Positions 20,101 through 29,460 of a DNA stretch of 64,000 bases are shown one piece after another. Origin of the DNA: Isoptericola dokdonensis DS-3 (GTDB taxonomy: Bacteria; Actinomycetota; Actinomycetes; Actinomycetales; Cellulomonadaceae); the NCBI RefSeq assembly GCF_001636295.1, contig NZ_CP014209.1, forward strand, positions 2,976,001-3,040,000. Direction: 5' to 3'. The translations under genes and the position numbers were made by a program. The stretch's first letter is position 1. Every line of letters begins with the position of its first letter. A model generated the notes under the pieces. It was not told where the DNA came from. It made no database searches and saw only the letters and a list, made by a program, of their open reading frames with translations.

Positions 20101-22546
20101 GGACGACGCGACGTGGGACGACGACGCGTCGGCCGACGTCGGCGAGGTCTCCTACGAAGCGCCGACGCTCGCCTGGTCCGGGGCTCTCGGCGTGGGGCAG
20201 ACGGCAACGGTGACGTACTCGGTGACGGTCGACGACCCGCTCACCGGCGACGGGACGTTGACGAACGCCGTGACGGGGCCGCCCGAGTCGGGCTGTGACG
20301 ACGGCACCGAGCCGGGCTGCACCACGGACACCCCGGTGCGCGCCCTGACGATCACCAAGCAGGCGGACGTCGCCGAGGTGCTCCCGGGCGGCACGATCAC
20401 GTACACGGTGACGGTGGAGAACACCGGCCAGGTCGCCTACGACGCGACCACCCCCGCGACGTTCGCGGACGACCTCACGTCCGTCCTGGACGACGCGACG
20501 TGGGTCGGCGACGCGACCGCCGACGTCGGCGAGGTCACGTACACCGCGCCCGAGCTGGTGTGGTCGGGTGCCCTCGCCCCGGGGGCGACCGCGACGGTCA
20601 CCTACTCGGTGACGGTGGACGACCCGATCACCGGTGACGGCCAGCTGGTGAACGTCGTCGTGGGTCCGCCGGAGTCGAACTGCGACACCGGGCAGGAGGA
20701 CGGCTGCGTGGTGCCGGTCCCGGACCGGCAGCTCGACATCACCAAGACGGCGGACGTCACCGAGACCGCTCCCGGTGGCACGGTGACCTACACCGTCACG
20801 GTGGAGAACACCGGCTCGGTGGACTACGACGACACCCGGCCGGCGTCGTTCACCGACGACCTGTCCGGGGTGCTGGACGACGCGACGTGGGACGACGACG
20901 CGACGGCCGACGTCGGCGAGGTCACGTACGCCGCGCCGGACCTGACCTGGTCCGGTCCGCTGGCGGCGGGGGAGTCGGCGACCGTGACCTACAGCGTGAC
21001 GGTCGACGACCCGCCCGCCGGGGACGGGACGCTGACGAACGCGGTGACGGGTCCGCCGGAGTCGGGCTGCGACGACGGGGTCGAACCCGGCTGCACCACC
21101 GACACCCCGGTGCGGGCGCTGACGATCACCAAGGAGGCGGAGACCGCGGAGGTGCTGCCGGGCGGCACGGTCACCTACACGGTGACGGTCGCCAACACCG
21201 GCCGGGTGCCCTACCTGGCGGACGCGCCCGCGACCTTCACGGACGACCTCACCGGCGTGCTGGACGACGCGACGTGGGACGACGCGACGGCCGACAGCGG
21301 CGAGATCTCGTACGCCGAACCGGAGCTGACCTGGACCGGGGCGCTCGCGGTGGGCCAGACGGCGACGGTCACGTACTCGGTGACGGTGAACGACCCCCTC
21401 ACCGGGGACGGCTCGTTGACCAACGCCGTCGTCGGTCCGCCGGAGTCCGGCTGCGACGACGGGACGGAGCCGGGCTGCTCGACGGACACCCCCGTGCGCG
21501 CCCTGACGATCACCAAGACGTCGGACGCGCAGGACGTCCAGCCCGGTGAGGTGGTGACCTACACGATCGAGGTCGAGAACGTCGGCCAGGTGCCGTACGA
21601 CGACGCCCGCCCGGCGACGTTCAGCGACGACCTCACGCAGGTGCTCGACGACGCGACCTGGGACGACACGGCGGCGGCGAGCGCCGGTGCGACGTCGTAC
21701 GGGGAGCCGACCCTCACGTGGTCCGGCCCCGTCGGTGTCGGTGAGACCGTCACGATCACGTACTCGGTGACGGTCGACGACCCGCTCACCGGCGACGGCG
21801 TCCTCGTCAACGGTGTCGTGGGGCCGCCGGAGTCCGGCTGCGACACGGGCTTCGAGGACGGCTGCACGGACGTCGTGCCGTCCCCCGGCCGCGACCTCCA
21901 GATCGTCAAGACGGCCGACCCCACCGGGCCGGTGCCCGTCGGGGCGACCGTCACCTACACCGTGCGGGTCACGAACACCGGCGACGCCCGGTACACGACC
22001 GGCACGCCGGCGTCCTTCACGGACGTCATGGCCGGCGTGCTCGACGACGCGACCTACGACGACGACGTCACGGCGAGCGCCGGGGCAGCCATGATCGACC
22101 CGGAAGCCGGCGAGCTGGCGTGGTCCGGGCCGTTGGAGGTCGGCGCGACGGCTGTCGTCACCTACTCCGTGACGGTGGACGACCCGGTCACCGGGGACGG
22201 CGAGCTCGCCAACGCGGTCCTGGGTCCGCCGGAGTCGAACTGCCCGGTGGCGATGCCCGCAGGCGGTCGTGGGGCAGCTCTGGGCGTCTCCGCGGCGACC
22301 CCCGAGATGCCCCCCGGCTGCCAGGTGCGCACGCCCGTCGAGCCCGCGACGGTCCCGCCCACGACTCCGACCGCGCCTCCCACGGTCCCGCCGACGGCCC
22401 CGCCGACCGAGACGCCGACGGTCCCGCCGGGGGTGCTGCCCCGCACCGGGCCCGCGTGGGCGCTGGCGCTGCTGGTCGTCGCCGGAGCTCTTGTCCTGAT
22501 CGGTGCCGGGCTCCGCCGCACCACGGGGGCGATCCGGCGCGACTGA
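14138..22546 (+). CDS. Giant LPXTG surface protein: propeller/GEVED modules and eleven DUF11 repeats
   Basis: 2802 residues, start ATG 14138 with GGGGGAG seven bases upstream; the frame stays open far upstream but the signal peptide begins here ([20 protein letters not shown]). Order: exported N-terminal domain of unknown type (about 40-290, LYTEDFEN...); a DUF7933-like domain (about 295-425, PQLDKAFAP); a DUF6923-like beta-propeller (426-688); a GEVED domain (689-860, [11 protein letters not shown] ... GGEVEDH); a second propeller (861-1111); a second GEVED (1112-1283); eleven DUF11 repeats of 129 residues (about 1287-2706); a Pro/Thr linker; LPRTG at about 2767; a membrane segment; a basic tail. 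Inferred role: a long cell-wall-anchored stalk or adhesin. Domain names are from memory. Confidence 0.88.
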   Translation: MGGSATVRRRWVSAATAFAVACTGAVAAAVPSTADVPSATTQQPAAPTADVGAALAAAPGNPGVPGDPTVLYTEDFENTPDGSNVLLTDYTGATGITYAAAPFWANRPNCNGFIVDWTSPRNANDCTGVANAAAVYNSMLAIPHALGQLQGVAPTTNGAAASYTAASATGAQIQFQTAQQVPLPIANRFVTFSVDAGAMNCNVSAPLLRFYLLDEANTEIPVSSTPINVCTDPRGQTFTGVPTPSGATGTVRAGTFAADGSTLVTGSTLGIRMRNQNSAANGNDGAYDDIEVLDVSPQLDKAFAPTSSIVGGRSTLTFTVTNTAELAAKDGWEFTDNLPAGLEVARPPAVATDCDADVAATGGGTTVAVTNGALAAGEVSCTISVDVTSRTAGTYTNGPDDVEPTTGLNPPGETTVTFTPFVGSGLCPAPAFLFQQPESAVPIEIDLVTGEQVERPALTDLAYNGVGYSELADAFFGFDNPTDQVYLVSPDYTTVENLGSPDYSNVPFTYAELFSSGIAVGDVSPDGVLYASSAGFGSRPWMAVDVDQSSPTFLQVLDGGTVPAPASPVNAGVDWVYNPEDGRLYSFGTNGNNTNVWIYAFDPANPSDGFVQVAALGALAAPNGQAASAGGNPFGATYASPGYLYGANNQTGQIWRIPADDPTSATFFAYGPGSTSNDGARCASAEVLMDLGDAPDTYGTSLDEDGARHALVGYDAATSTAPLMLGDANTVDPDDDGAPSAAADGDDLAGVDDEAAVASPVVLTPAAETSVTVTATNDTTEPATLAGWFDVDGSGTFDADERSVVSVPASSGTAAYELTAPAGIVPDAFARFRLYAGDVADPQPTGAVSGGEVEDHPVTAGAPQCPVDAFLVQTNPTSLRGVDLISGDVSTIETYAGTAVYNAMGFNPLDGYLYAIQNPSFQLTRISTGGVVQTLGVPAGLNQATSWQTGDFDTNGHLWIAQGNPDDLRWAEIDLAPGSPTYGTVLDTGTTPVAAQGLFDISDWAYSLADGGLYSITNLAGTDTFVVARFDTTTHTVSVAATLGQLQAPGQPALAANTAFGAIYADSAGNLYGSHNATGQIWRVNPTTLEASYFAPGPASSGNDGARCVYAPVAVDLGDAPDSYGTTLGADGARHGLESTSGTTSLMLGSSVDAEDDGAPGPGADGDDTTATADEDGVADPIVMASGTATPVTVTATNETGEDATLAGWMDVDGDGTFDAVERSFVTVPAGSVDVPFELLFPAGTVTGSTYARFRLFAGDVTDPQPTGATSGGEVEDYVVDVAEQELTVVKSAAPAGEVLPGGTVTYTVTVTNSGDLPYAAGAPARVQDDLSGVLDDAVLDPDSLAAQSDGSGTPAAPVPDGSSLYWEGPLAVGETVTLTYAVTVNDPLTGDGTLTNVVTGPPESSCADGTEPGCSTVTPVRAMEITKSADVVEVTPGGTVTYTVTVENTGQVAYTADDPATFSDDLSGVLDDATWDDTASADVGDVAFAEPVLSWSGPLEQGATATITYSVTVDDPPTGDGSLTNTVTGPPESGCDDGTEDGCTTDTPVRALTLTKTAVPDGAVGPGGVVTYTVVVENTGQVAYAADAPASFSDDLSGVLDDATWNGDATVDVGAVSYAAPVVSWSGPLAPGETATVTYSVTVDDPPTGDGTLTNVVTGPPESSCDDGTEPGCSTDTPVRALTISKSADVVEAVPGGTVTYTVTVTNSGQVDYPADSPASFTDDLTGVLDDATWNGDASADVGEVAYEAPTLAWSGPLAAGGSATVTYSVTVADPPSGDGTLTNAVAGPPESGCDDGTEPGCSTETPVRALTISKSADVAEVVPGGTVTYTVTVENTGQVAYDADAPATFSDDLTGVLDDAAWNGDAAADVGAVAYADPVVSWSGPLAVGGTATITYSVTVDDPPSGDGTLTNTVTGPPESGCDDGTEDGCTTDTPVRALTVTKTADVAEVLPGGTVTYTVTVENTGQVAYPADDPASFTDDLSGVLDDATWDDDASADVGEVSYEAPTLAWSGALGVGQTATVTYSVTVDDPLTGDGTLTNAVTGPPESGCDDGTEPGCTTDTPVRALTITKQADVAEVLPGGTITYTVTVENTGQVAYDATTPATFADDLTSVLDDATWVGDATADVGEVTYTAPELVWSGALAPGATATVTYSVTVDDPITGDGQLVNVVVGPPESNCDTGQEDGCVVPVPDRQLDITKTADVTETAPGGTVTYTVTVENTGSVDYDDTRPASFTDDLSGVLDDATWDDDATADVGEVTYAAPDLTWSGPLAAGESATVTYSVTVDDPPAGDGTLTNAVTGPPESGCDDGVEPGCTTDTPVRALTITKEAETAEVLPGGTVTYTVTVANTGRVPYLADAPATFTDDLTGVLDDATWDDATADSGEISYAEPELTWTGALAVGQTATVTYSVTVNDPLTGDGSLTNAVVGPPESGCDDGTEPGCSTDTPVRALTITKTSDAQDVQPGEVVTYTIEVENVGQVPYDDARPATFSDDLTQVLDDATWDDTAAASAGATSYGEPTLTWSGPVGVGETVTITYSVTVDDPLTGDGVLVNGVVGPPESGCDTGFEDGCTDVVPSPGRDLQIVKTADPTGPVPVGATVTYTVRVTNTGDARYTTGTPASFTDVMAGVLDDATYDDDVTASAGAAMIDPEAGELAWSGPLEVGATAVVTYSVTVDDPVTGDGELANAVLGPPESNCPVAMPAGGRGAALGVSAATPEMPPGCQVRTPVEPATVPPTTPTAPPTVPPTAPPTETPTVPPGVLPRTGPAWALALLVVAGALVLIGAGLRRTTGAIRRD
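17996..22260 (+). repeat. Eleven DUF11 repeats, 387-base period
   Basis: Repeats begin at 17996, 18406, 18794, 19184, 19571, 19958, 20345, 20732, 21119, 21503 and 21896. Five consecutive steps are exactly 387 bases (four in the run 19184-20732 and one more to 21119). Each starts LT(I/V)(T/S)K, has [15 protein letters not shown], then [19 protein letters not shown] and [12 protein letters not shown]. Units 4 to 8 are almost identical in long stretches, which indicates recent expansion or homogenisation. Assemblies from short reads may have the wrong copy number here. Confidence 0.9.
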
Positions 22547-22550
22547 CGCC

Positions 22551-22602
22551 GCGAGTCGGCGCAGGGCGGCGCGAGTCAGCGCAGGGCGGCGCGAGTCAGC
22601 GC
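22551..22602. repeat. 20-base-period intergenic repeat, array B (2.6 units)
   Basis: Units start at 22551, 22571 and 22591 and read GCGAGTC(G/A)GCGCAGGGCGGC. The array begins four bases after the stop of the DUF11 gene and ends 26 bases before serS. It has the same core as arrays A, C and D. Confidence 0.85.
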
Positions 22603-22615
22603 ACCGCCCGGCCGT

Positions 22616-22621
22616 TAGGCT
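22616..22621 (+). promoter_or_regulatory. -10 box TAGGCT of serS
   Basis: TAGGCT, then seven bases, then the GTG of serS. No Shine-Dalgarno sequence is visible, which supports a leaderless transcript. Confidence 0.6.
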
Positions 22622-22628
22622 TGCGGGC

Positions 22629-23897
22629 GTGATCGACATCCGACTCCTGCGCGACAACCCCGACGTCGTCCGCGCGAGCCAGCAGGCCCGCGGTGAGGAC
22701 CCGACCCTGGTGGACGCGGTGCTGTCCGCGGACGCCCGACGCCGGTCGTCCCTGGCGCAGTACGAGTCGCTGCGCGCGGAGCAGAAGGCGATGGGCAAGC
22801 AGGTCGCCCAGGCATCCGGCGACGAGAAGGCGGCCCTGCTGGCGCGGACGAAGGAGCTCGCCGAGCAGGTCAAGGCCCACCAGGCGGAGGCGAACGCCGC
22901 CGAGTCGGAGCTGGACGAGCTGCTGTACCGCATCCCGAACGTCGTCGAGGGAGCGCCTGCCGGCGGCGAGGCGGACTTCGTCACGCTCAAGCATGTGGGC
23001 ACGCCGCGCGACTTCGCGGCGGAGGGATTCGAGCCGCGCGACCACCTCGCGATCGGCGAGGGTCTCGGCGCGATCGACACCACCCGCGGTGCGAAGGTGT
23101 CGGGGTCGCGCTTCTACTTCCTCACCGGCGTCGGCGCACGCCTGGAGCTGGCGATCCTCAACGCGGCGATGGACCTCGCCGTCGAGGCGGGCTTCACGCC
23201 GATGATCACCCCGACGCTCGTCACCCCGGAGACGATGCGCGGCACCGGGTTCCTCGGCGCGCACGCCGACGAGATCTACCGGCTCGAGCGGGACGATCTG
23301 TACCTCGTCGGCACCTCCGAGGTCGCTCTCGCCGGCTACCACGGCGACGAGATCGTCGACCTGTCGTCGGGCCCCAAGCGGTACGCCGGCTGGAGCGCCT
23401 GCTACCGCCGCGAGGCGGGGTCGCACGGCAAGGACGTGCGCGGCATCATCCGCGTGCACCAGTTCCAGAAGGTCGAGATGTTCTCCTACTGCGCCGTCGA
23501 GGACGCCGCCGCCGAGCACGAGCGCCTGCTCGCGTGGGAGGAGGCGATGATGGCGAAGGTCGAGCTGCCCTACCGCGTCATCGACACCGCCGCGGGCGAC
23601 CTCGGCACGTCGGCCGCGCGCAAGTTCGACTGCGAGGCGTGGCTGCCCACGCAGGAGCGCTTCCTGGAGCTCACGTCGACGTCGAACTGCACGACGTTCC
23701 AGGCGCGCCGCATGAACGTGCGCGAGCGCACCGAGGACGGCACCCGCACGGTGGCGACCCTCAACGGAACCCTCGGCACGACGCGCTGGATCGTCGCGAT
23801 CCTGGAGAACCACCAGCAGCCCGACGGCTCGGTCCGCGTCCCGGAGGGCCTGCGGCCCTACCTGGGCGGCCTCGAGGTCCTCGAGCCGGTCCGCTGA
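22629..23897 (+). CDS. serS: Serine--tRNA ligase
   Basis: 422 residues, the normal length. It charges tRNA-Ser with serine in the cytosol. The N-terminal two-helix tRNA-binding arm (about 27-100) begins [13 protein letters not shown] and contains the long coiled coil. The class II core has motif 2 ([24 protein letters not shown]), TSEVAL and motif 3 ([18 protein letters not shown]). The GTG at 22629 is chosen over upstream starts because it gives the conserved first residues and sits seven bases after TAGGCT. The stop overlaps the following HAD gene (TGATG). Two tRNA-Ser genes are in the same window, but not adjacent. Confidence 0.97.
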   Translation: MIDIRLLRDNPDVVRASQQARGEDPTLVDAVLSADARRRSSLAQYESLRAEQKAMGKQVAQASGDEKAALLARTKELAEQVKAHQAEANAAESELDELLYRIPNVVEGAPAGGEADFVTLKHVGTPRDFAAEGFEPRDHLAIGEGLGAIDTTRGAKVSGSRFYFLTGVGARLELAILNAAMDLAVEAGFTPMITPTLVTPETMRGTGFLGAHADEIYRLERDDLYLVGTSEVALAGYHGDEIVDLSSGPKRYAGWSACYRREAGSHGKDVRGIIRVHQFQKVEMFSYCAVEDAAAEHERLLAWEEAMMAKVELPYRVIDTAAGDLGTSAARKFDCEAWLPTQERFLELTSTSNCTTFQARRMNVRERTEDGTRTVATLNGTLGTTRWIVAILENHQQPDGSVRVPEGLRPYLGGLEVLEPVR

Positions 23898-24700
23898 TGC
23901 CGGTGCGGTCCGACCGGTCGCTGGTCGCGCTCGACATCGACGGCACGCTGCTCACCTACGACGGCGTGCTGGCCGACGAGGTGCGCGACGCCGTCGCGGG
24001 CGTGCGCGCCGCCGGCCACGAGGTCGTGCTCGCGTCGGGCCGCTCGCTCGTCGCCATGCTGCCCGTGGCGGAGGCACTCGGTATCGAGAGCGGCTGGATG
24101 GTCTGCTCGAACGGAGCGGTCACCGTCGAGATCGACCCTGCGGAGCCCCGCGGGTGGCGCGTCGCCGAGATGATCACGTTCGACCCGCAGCCCGCGCTGC
24201 GCCTGCTCCGCGAGGAGCTGCCCGACGCGCGGTACGCCGTCGAGGACCTCGGCGTCGGATTCCGCATGAACGAGCTCTTCCCCGAGGGTGAGCTCGACGG
24301 CACGTTCGCGGTGGTCGACTTCGAGGAGCTGTGGTCGCAGGAGGTCACGCGCGTCATCGTGCGCAGCCCCGAGGCGACGAGCGAGATGTTCCACGAGCTC
24401 GTGGCCCGGCTCGGCTACGACGACGTCACCTACGCCGTCGGGTGGACGGCGTGGATGGACATCGCCCCCCACGGCGTGACCAAGGCGACCGCGCTGGAGA
24501 AGGTGCGCGTCGCCGTCGGCGTCGACCCGGGACGGACCATGGCGCTCGGTGACGGTCACAACGACGTCGACATGCTGCGCTGGGCCGCGCGAGGCGTCGC
24601 CATGGGACACGCCGACGACGCGGTGCAGGCCGCCGCCGACGAGGTGGTGGGGTCGATCGACGAGCACGGCGCCGTCGACGCCCTGCGCCCGCTCCACTGA
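23897..24700 (+). CDS. Cof-type HAD-IIB family hydrolase
   Basis: 267 residues. The nucleophile motif DIDGT is at 13-17, motif II Ser lies in LASGRS, Lys in GVTKATALEKV and the acidic motif in GDGHNDVDML. The C2 cap lies between about 85 and 190. Such enzymes dephosphorylate small phosphometabolites; the substrate cannot be read from sequence. ATG 23897 overlaps the serS stop by one base, implying translational coupling. The serS-HAD pair is commonly seen in actinobacteria (recalled), although no functional link is established. Confidence 0.9.
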   Translation: MPVRSDRSLVALDIDGTLLTYDGVLADEVRDAVAGVRAAGHEVVLASGRSLVAMLPVAEALGIESGWMVCSNGAVTVEIDPAEPRGWRVAEMITFDPQPALRLLREELPDARYAVEDLGVGFRMNELFPEGELDGTFAVVDFEELWSQEVTRVIVRSPEATSEMFHELVARLGYDDVTYAVGWTAWMDIAPHGVTKATALEKVRVAVGVDPGRTMALGDGHNDVDMLRWAARGVAMGHADDAVQAAADEVVGSIDEHGAVDALRPLH

Positions 24701-24923
24701 GCACCGCCGCGAGTCAGCGCTCGCGCCGGGGGCCGGACGCAGGACGAGGACGCGCGCCGTCGCGTTCACGGGCCCAGGGGGCCCTCCACTCCGGGTCTGA
24801 CGACGACGCGCGTCCTCGTCCTGTGTCCTCCGGCGTCACGTCTTGCGCCGTTGCCGCCGGACCTGCGCTGACTCGACGACGGTCGCGCTGACTCGCGTGG
24901 GCCTGCGCTGACTCGCGCCGCGG
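24701..24923. other. Convergent intergenic region: nested hairpin flanked by 20-base repeats (array C)
   Basis: Between the HAD gene (+) and map (-). A single GCGAGTCAGCGC sits at 24709-24720. In the opposite orientation GCGCTGACTC occurs at 24865, 24885 and 24905, again exactly 20 bases apart. Between them is a long inverted repeat, CAGGACGAGGACGCGCG (24740-24756) with its exact complement (24807-24823), enclosing a smaller hairpin GGGCCC-AGG-GGGCCC (24770-24784). The whole is suited to act as a bidirectional terminator, but there is no T-run. Confidence 0.8.
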
Positions 24924-25706
24924 TCAGTCGCGGGCGGTGAGGACCAGCGGGCCGTCGGCGGTGATGGCGACGGTGTGCTCGCTGTGGGCGCCGCGGGAGC
25001 CGTCGGCCGAGCGGAGGGTCCAGCCGTCGTCGTCGGTGTAGATCTCGTCGGTGGTCTCGAGGAACCAGGGCTCGATGGCGATCACGAGGCCGGGGCGCAG
25101 CGGGTAGCCCCGGCCGGCGCGGCCGTCGTTGGGGATGTGCGGGTCGCCGTGCATGGTGCGGCCGACGCCGTGGCCGCCGAAGTCGGTGTTGATGCGGTAG
25201 CCGGCCTCGCGGGCGACGGCGGCGATGGCGGCGGAGATGTCGCCGATCTTCTTGCCGGGCTGGGCGGCGGCGATCCCGGCGTCGAGGGCGACCTCCGTGG
25301 CGCGGATGAGCTTCGCGTCGGCCTCGCCACGCTCGGGGGTGGTGGGCTGCCCGACGACGAACGACAGCGCGGAGTCGGAGACCCAGCCGTCGACGGCGAC
25401 GGCGAAGTCGATGCTGAGGAGGTCCCCGTCGACGAGGGTGTAGTCGTGGGGGAGGCCGTGCAGGACGGCGTCGTTGACGGAGGTGCAGATGACCTTGCCG
25501 AAGGGGCTGGCGCCGAACGACGGGTGGTAGTCGATGTAGCAGGACTCGGCGCCGCGCTGCTTGATCATCCGGTGGGCCAGGTCGTCGAGCTCGAGCAGGT
25601 TGACGCCGGGCCTGGCGGCCTCGCGCACGGCGGTGAGCGTCTCGGCGACGAACTGGCCGGCCGGGCGCATCTCCTCGATCTCGCGCGGGCTCCTCAGCTC
25701 GATCAT
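24924..25706 (-). CDS. map: Type I methionine aminopeptidase
   Basis: 260 residues. It removes the initiator methionine from nascent proteins in the cytosol using a dinuclear metal centre. Ligands visible: Asp in LLSIDFAV, Asp in WVSDSAL, His in GGHGVGR, Glu in AIEPW and Glu in HSEHT. It lacks the N-terminal zinc-finger extension of some actinobacterial MetAPs. The start ATG at 25706 has GGAAGG upstream. Convergent with the HAD gene and divergent from the sugar ABC operon. Actinobacteria usually carry more than one map copy (recalled), so this need not be the only one. Confidence 0.95.
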   Translation of the reverse strand: MIELRSPREIEEMRPAGQFVAETLTAVREAARPGVNLLELDDLAHRMIKQRGAESCYIDYHPSFGASPFGKVICTSVNDAVLHGLPHDYTLVDGDLLSIDFAVAVDGWVSDSALSFVVGQPTTPERGEADAKLIRATEVALDAGIAAAQPGKKIGDISAAIAAVAREAGYRINTDFGGHGVGRTMHGDPHIPNDGRAGRGYPLRPGLVIAIEPWFLETTDEIYTDDDGWTLRSADGSRGAHSEHTVAITADGPLVLTARD

Positions 25707-25828
25707 GGTGGTCCTTCCGGGTGCGGTGACGGTGCTGGGTACAGGGTGTCACGGATCGCCGGGTCGACCGGCGTCAGATCGTCATCACATCGTGACGTGG
25801 TTGCAGGGACCGACCGGTTGCGCGACCT

Positions 25829-25838
25829 GCAACGTTGC
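25829..25838. promoter_or_regulatory. Possible LacI-family operator upstream of the sugar ABC operon
   Basis: GCAACGTTGC is a perfect 10-base palindrome with the central CG of LacI/GalR-type operators, 117 bases before the binding-protein gene. A TTTACA at 25845-25850 could serve as -35. No LacI-type regulator is in the window, so this is only motif-based. Confidence 0.4.
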
Positions 25839-25954
25839 GGTCTGCTTTACAAAGGGTGCGAGAGTGCCATGTCCGGGACAAAGTGGACCCGGGAGTCTCG
25901 CCCGAGTCGACGGCGTCCGTCGTCGGTGACCGCACGATGCAGTGGAGGGTTGGC

Positions 25955-27349
25955 ATGACCAGAACCACGACGACCGCACGCCGGCGCGGCCTGGCGGTGC
26001 TCGCGGGGGGCGCGAGCCTGGCGCTCCTCCTCACCGCCTGCAGCGACCCGGACGGCGACGCCCCCAGCGAGGGGGAGAGCGGCGACGCGACCTCGTCGTC
26101 GTCCATCGACTGTGCCGCCTACGAGGAGTTCGGCGACCTCGAGGGCACCACCGTGAACATCTACACGTCGATCGTCGAGCCCGAGCAGGCCACCCAGGAG
26201 GCCTCCTACGACCCGTTCGAGGAGTGCACCGGTGTCACGGTGGCCTACGAGGGCTCGCGCGAGTTCGAGGCGCAGCTCCTCGTCCGCATCCAGGCCGGCA
26301 ACGCCCCCGACATCGCGTACCTGCCGCAGCCCGGCCTGCTCAACACCATCGTCAACGACTACCCGGACGCCATCGTCCCGGCGCCCGACGCGACCGTCGC
26401 CAACGTCGACGAGTTCTTCTCCGAGACGTGGAAGGGCTACGGCACCGTCAACGACACGTTCTACGCCGCCCCGCTCGGCGCGAACGCGAAGTCGTTCGTC
26501 TGGTACTCGCCGTCGATGTTCGCCGACGCCGGGTACGAGGTCCCCGAGACGTGGAGCGACCTCCTCACGCTCACGGAGACCATCGCCGCGGAGCAGGAGA
26601 CCCTGCCCTGGTGCGCCGGCGTCGAGTCCGGCGACGCGACCGGCTGGCCGGGCACGGACTGGATCGAGGACGTCGTCCTGCGCACCGCGGGTCCTGACGT
26701 CTACGAGCAGTGGTACACCCACGAGATCCCGTTCAACGACCCGCAGATCGTCGAGGCGTGGGACGCCACCGGCGAGATCCTCAAGAACCCGGAGTACGTG
26801 AACGCCGGCCTCGGCGGTGTCGACTCGATCGCCACCTCCCCGTGGACCGACGCCGGGTTCCCGATCCTCGACGGCAACTGCTGGCTGCACCGCGCGGCGA
26901 ACTTCTACCAGACGCAGTGGCCGTCCGGCACGGAGGTCGGCTCCGAGGGTGACGTCTTCGCGTTCTACCTGCCGACCGACCAGACGGACATCAAGCCGGT
27001 GCTCGGTGGCGGCGAGTTCGTCGCGGCGTTCGCCGACCGGCCCGAGGTCCAGGCCTTCCAGACCTACCTCGCGAGCGCGGACTGGGCCAACCAGAAGGCC
27101 CTGGCCACGCCCGAGGGCGGTTGGGTCAGCGCCAACACGGGTCTCGACCCGGCGAACCTCCAGACGGAGTTCGACCAGCTCGCCTGGGAGACCCTGGCCG
27201 ACGAGGACGCGGTCATCGCGTTCGACGGCTCGGACCTCATGCCCGGTGAGGTCGGTGCCGGCACGTTCTGGACCGGCATCGTCAACTGGCTGACGGGCTC
27301 CGACACCCAGGAGGTCGTCGACCAGATCGAGGACAGCTGGCCTCAGTGA
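25955..27349 (+). CDS. Sugar ABC transporter substrate-binding lipoprotein
   Basis: 464 residues. A lipoprotein signal (LLLTAC, lipidated Cys29) is followed by an acidic linker and a family 1 extracellular solute-binding domain (VNIYTSIVEPE; VAYEGSREFEAQLLVRIQAGNAPDIAYLPQPG). It captures a sugar or oligosaccharide outside the membrane for the two permeases that follow. The length and the permease types recall alpha-glucoside (AglE-like) importers, but this is tentative. ATG 25955 is preferred over ATG 25937 because GGAGGG precedes it by five bases. 82 bases separate it from the first permease. Confidence 0.9.
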   Translation: MTRTTTTARRRGLAVLAGGASLALLLTACSDPDGDAPSEGESGDATSSSSIDCAAYEEFGDLEGTTVNIYTSIVEPEQATQEASYDPFEECTGVTVAYEGSREFEAQLLVRIQAGNAPDIAYLPQPGLLNTIVNDYPDAIVPAPDATVANVDEFFSETWKGYGTVNDTFYAAPLGANAKSFVWYSPSMFADAGYEVPETWSDLLTLTETIAAEQETLPWCAGVESGDATGWPGTDWIEDVVLRTAGPDVYEQWYTHEIPFNDPQIVEAWDATGEILKNPEYVNAGLGGVDSIATSPWTDAGFPILDGNCWLHRAANFYQTQWPSGTEVGSEGDVFAFYLPTDQTDIKPVLGGGEFVAAFADRPEVQAFQTYLASADWANQKALATPEGGWVSANTGLDPANLQTEFDQLAWETLADEDAVIAFDGSDLMPGEVGAGTFWTGIVNWLTGSDTQEVVDQIEDSWPQ

Positions 27350-27431
27350 TCCACCGGTGGCCGGTCCGGGGCGCACACCCCGGACCGGCCACGACCGTCC
27401 CCTGATGGCCGTCTCCTGAAGGAGGTCACCC

Positions 27432-28421
27432 GTGTCCTGGTTGCTCGAGCCGTCCGGAGCCACCGAGAAGTTCCTCGTCATGTTCGTGGCGATCCTGCTG
27501 TTCGTCGCCGTGATGAGCCTGGTCCTGTTCGTCGTCGACCGGCCCAAGCGCATCCCGAACTGGGTCGTCGCGATCGGCTTCGTCGGCGTACCGCTGGCCT
27601 TCCTGCTGTACGGGCTGATCCGACCGACGCTCATCACCGTGTGGAACTCGTTCTTCGACGACACCAGCACGGAGTTCGTCGGGCTCGACAACTACGTCAC
27701 CGCGTTCACGCAGCCCCAGTTCCAGAAGGTCCTTCTCGTGACCGCGGCCTGGGTGATCCTGGCGCCGCTGCTCAGCACGGTCATCGGGCTGGTGTACGCC
27801 GTGCTGGTGGACCGCACCCGGTTCGAGAAGGCCGCCAAGGCGCTCGTGTTCATCCCCATGGCGATCTCGATGGTCGGCGCCTCCATCATCTGGGGCTTCG
27901 TCTACGAGTTCCGGCCCGAGCAGGCCGGCATCCAGCAGATCGGCCTGCTCAACCAGGTCCTCGTCTGGCTCGGCATGCCACCGCAGCAGTTCCTCATCGG
28001 GCAGCCGTGGAACACCGGGTTCCTCATCGTCGTGATGATCTGGATCCAGACCGGTTTCGCGATGACGGTGCTGTCGGCCGCGATCAAGGCGATCCCCGAC
28101 GACATCGTCGAGGCCGCCCGGCTCGACGGCCTGCACGGCATGCAGATGTTCCGGTTCATCACCGTGCCGAGCATCCGGCCCGCCCTCGTCGTCGTGCTGA
28201 CGACCATCGCCATGGCCACGCTCAAGGCGTTCGACATCGTCCGCACCATGACCGGCGGGCAGTTCGGCACCCAGGTCGTGGCGAACGAGTTCTACACGCA
28301 GGCGTTCCGGCAGAACAACCAGGGCCTCGCCGCCGCGCTCGCCGTGGTGCTGTTCATCCTGGTCATCCCGATCATCGTCTACAACGTGGGCCAGATGCGG
28401 AAGGCGGAGGACATCCGATGA
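27432..28421 (+). CDS. Sugar ABC transporter permease (MalF/AglF type)
   Basis: 329 residues with about eight membrane segments and the EAA loop VEAARLDGLHGMQMFRFITVP that contacts the ATPase. Two N-terminal membrane segments precede the usual permease core. GTG start with an excellent ribosome site (AAGGAGGT). The stop overlaps the next permease (ATGA). Forms the importer with the lipoprotein upstream. Confidence 0.92.
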   Translation: MSWLLEPSGATEKFLVMFVAILLFVAVMSLVLFVVDRPKRIPNWVVAIGFVGVPLAFLLYGLIRPTLITVWNSFFDDTSTEFVGLDNYVTAFTQPQFQKVLLVTAAWVILAPLLSTVIGLVYAVLVDRTRFEKAAKALVFIPMAISMVGASIIWGFVYEFRPEQAGIQQIGLLNQVLVWLGMPPQQFLIGQPWNTGFLIVVMIWIQTGFAMTVLSAAIKAIPDDIVEAARLDGLHGMQMFRFITVPSIRPALVVVLTTIAMATLKAFDIVRTMTGGQFGTQVVANEFYTQAFRQNNQGLAAALAVVLFILVIPIIVYNVGQMRKAEDIR

Positions 28422-29374
28422 CGACGACACCGACGCCCGGGCAGGCCGCCGGCCCCCTGGTCGAGGACGACAGCCCCGCGACGCCCCGCAAGCTGTCCCG
28501 CCTGGAGAAGCGCGCCATCGCCACCAAGGGGCGGCTCAGCTCACCCTGGGCCTCCGGTATCGCGATCATCATCGCGGTCCTGTGGACGATCCCGTCCGTC
28601 GGCCTGCTCGTGACGTCGTTCCGCCCCGAGCTCGACATCCGCAACAGCGGCTGGTGGACGGTCATCCCGGGCGTCTTCACCGGCGAGGCGGAGTTCACGG
28701 CCGACAACTACAACGAGGTCCTCTACGGCAACAGCTCGAACCTGGCGGACACGTTCGTCAACTCGTTCGTCATCACGATCCCGGCCGTGATCATCCCGAT
28801 CACGCTCGCGCTGCTGGCCGCCTACGCCTTCGCCTGGATCCCGTTCAAGGGGCGGGAGTTCCTCTTCGTCGCCGTGTTCGCGCTCCAGGTGGTGCCGCTG
28901 CAGGTCGCGCTCGTCCCGCTGCTGTCCGACTACGTCGACTGGGGGATCAACGGCACCTTCTGGACCGTCTGGCTGTCGCACTCGATCTTCGCGCTGCCGC
29001 TCGCGATCTTCCTGCTGCACAACTTCATGAAGGACATCCCGGCGTCGCTCGTCGAGGCCGCCCGCGTCGACGGCGCCGGGCACGTGAAGATCTTCTTCCG
29101 TGTGCTGTTCCCGCTCCTCGTGCCGGCCATCGCGTCGTTCGGCATCTTCCAGTTCCTGTGGGTGTGGAACGACCTGCTCGTCGGCCTGACGTTCACCTCC
29201 CCCGCCTACCGCCCGATGACGGTGGCGGTCGCCGAGCTCGCCGGCTCCCGCGGCGGCGACTGGCACCTGCTCACCGCCGGTGCGTTCGTCGCCATGATCG
29301 TGCCGCTCATCGTGTTCATCGCGCTCCAGCGGTTCTTCGTGCGCGGCATGCTGGCGGGCGCGGTGAAGGGGTAG
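28418..29374 (+). CDS. Sugar ABC transporter permease (MalG/AglG type)
   Basis: 318 residues. A cytoplasmic N-terminal tail of about 45 residues is followed by six membrane segments, with the EAA motif VEAARVDGAGHVKIFFRVLFP. The ATG overlaps the preceding stop by four bases. No ATP-binding subunit follows: the operon ends in a strong hairpin. Actinobacterial sugar importers often share one distant ATPase (MsiK type), which is the likely explanation. Confidence 0.92.
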   Translation: MTTTPTPGQAAGPLVEDDSPATPRKLSRLEKRAIATKGRLSSPWASGIAIIIAVLWTIPSVGLLVTSFRPELDIRNSGWWTVIPGVFTGEAEFTADNYNEVLYGNSSNLADTFVNSFVITIPAVIIPITLALLAAYAFAWIPFKGREFLFVAVFALQVVPLQVALVPLLSDYVDWGINGTFWTVWLSHSIFALPLAIFLLHNFMKDIPASLVEAARVDGAGHVKIFFRVLFPLLVPAIASFGIFQFLWVWNDLLVGLTFTSPAYRPMTVAVAELAGSRGGDWHLLTAGAFVAMIVPLIVFIALQRFFVRGMLAGAVKG

Positions 29375-29397
29375 CCCCGCACGGCGGCAGGCGGTGC

Positions 29398-29449
29398 CGT
29401 GACGCGCGAAGGGTCCCGACGTCGTCGTCGGGACCCTTCGCGCGTCACG
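29398..29449. terminator. Bidirectional terminator between sugar permease and DUF805 gene
   Basis: Perfect 24-base-pair stem with loop TCGT (29422-29425). The arms begin CGTGACGCGCGAAGGG and are exact complements. It lies between two convergent genes, 24 bases after one stop and 12 before the other. No T-run is present on either side. Confidence 0.85.
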
Positions 29450-29460
29450 ACTGCCGGAGA

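Noticed and set aside
15734..23083. A 2449-codon open frame antisense to the DUF11 gene and serS
   Set aside because: Composition is Arg/His/Gly/Val-rich without domains and mirrors the repeat structure of the plus-strand gene. High GC leaves few stop codons on the opposite strand.
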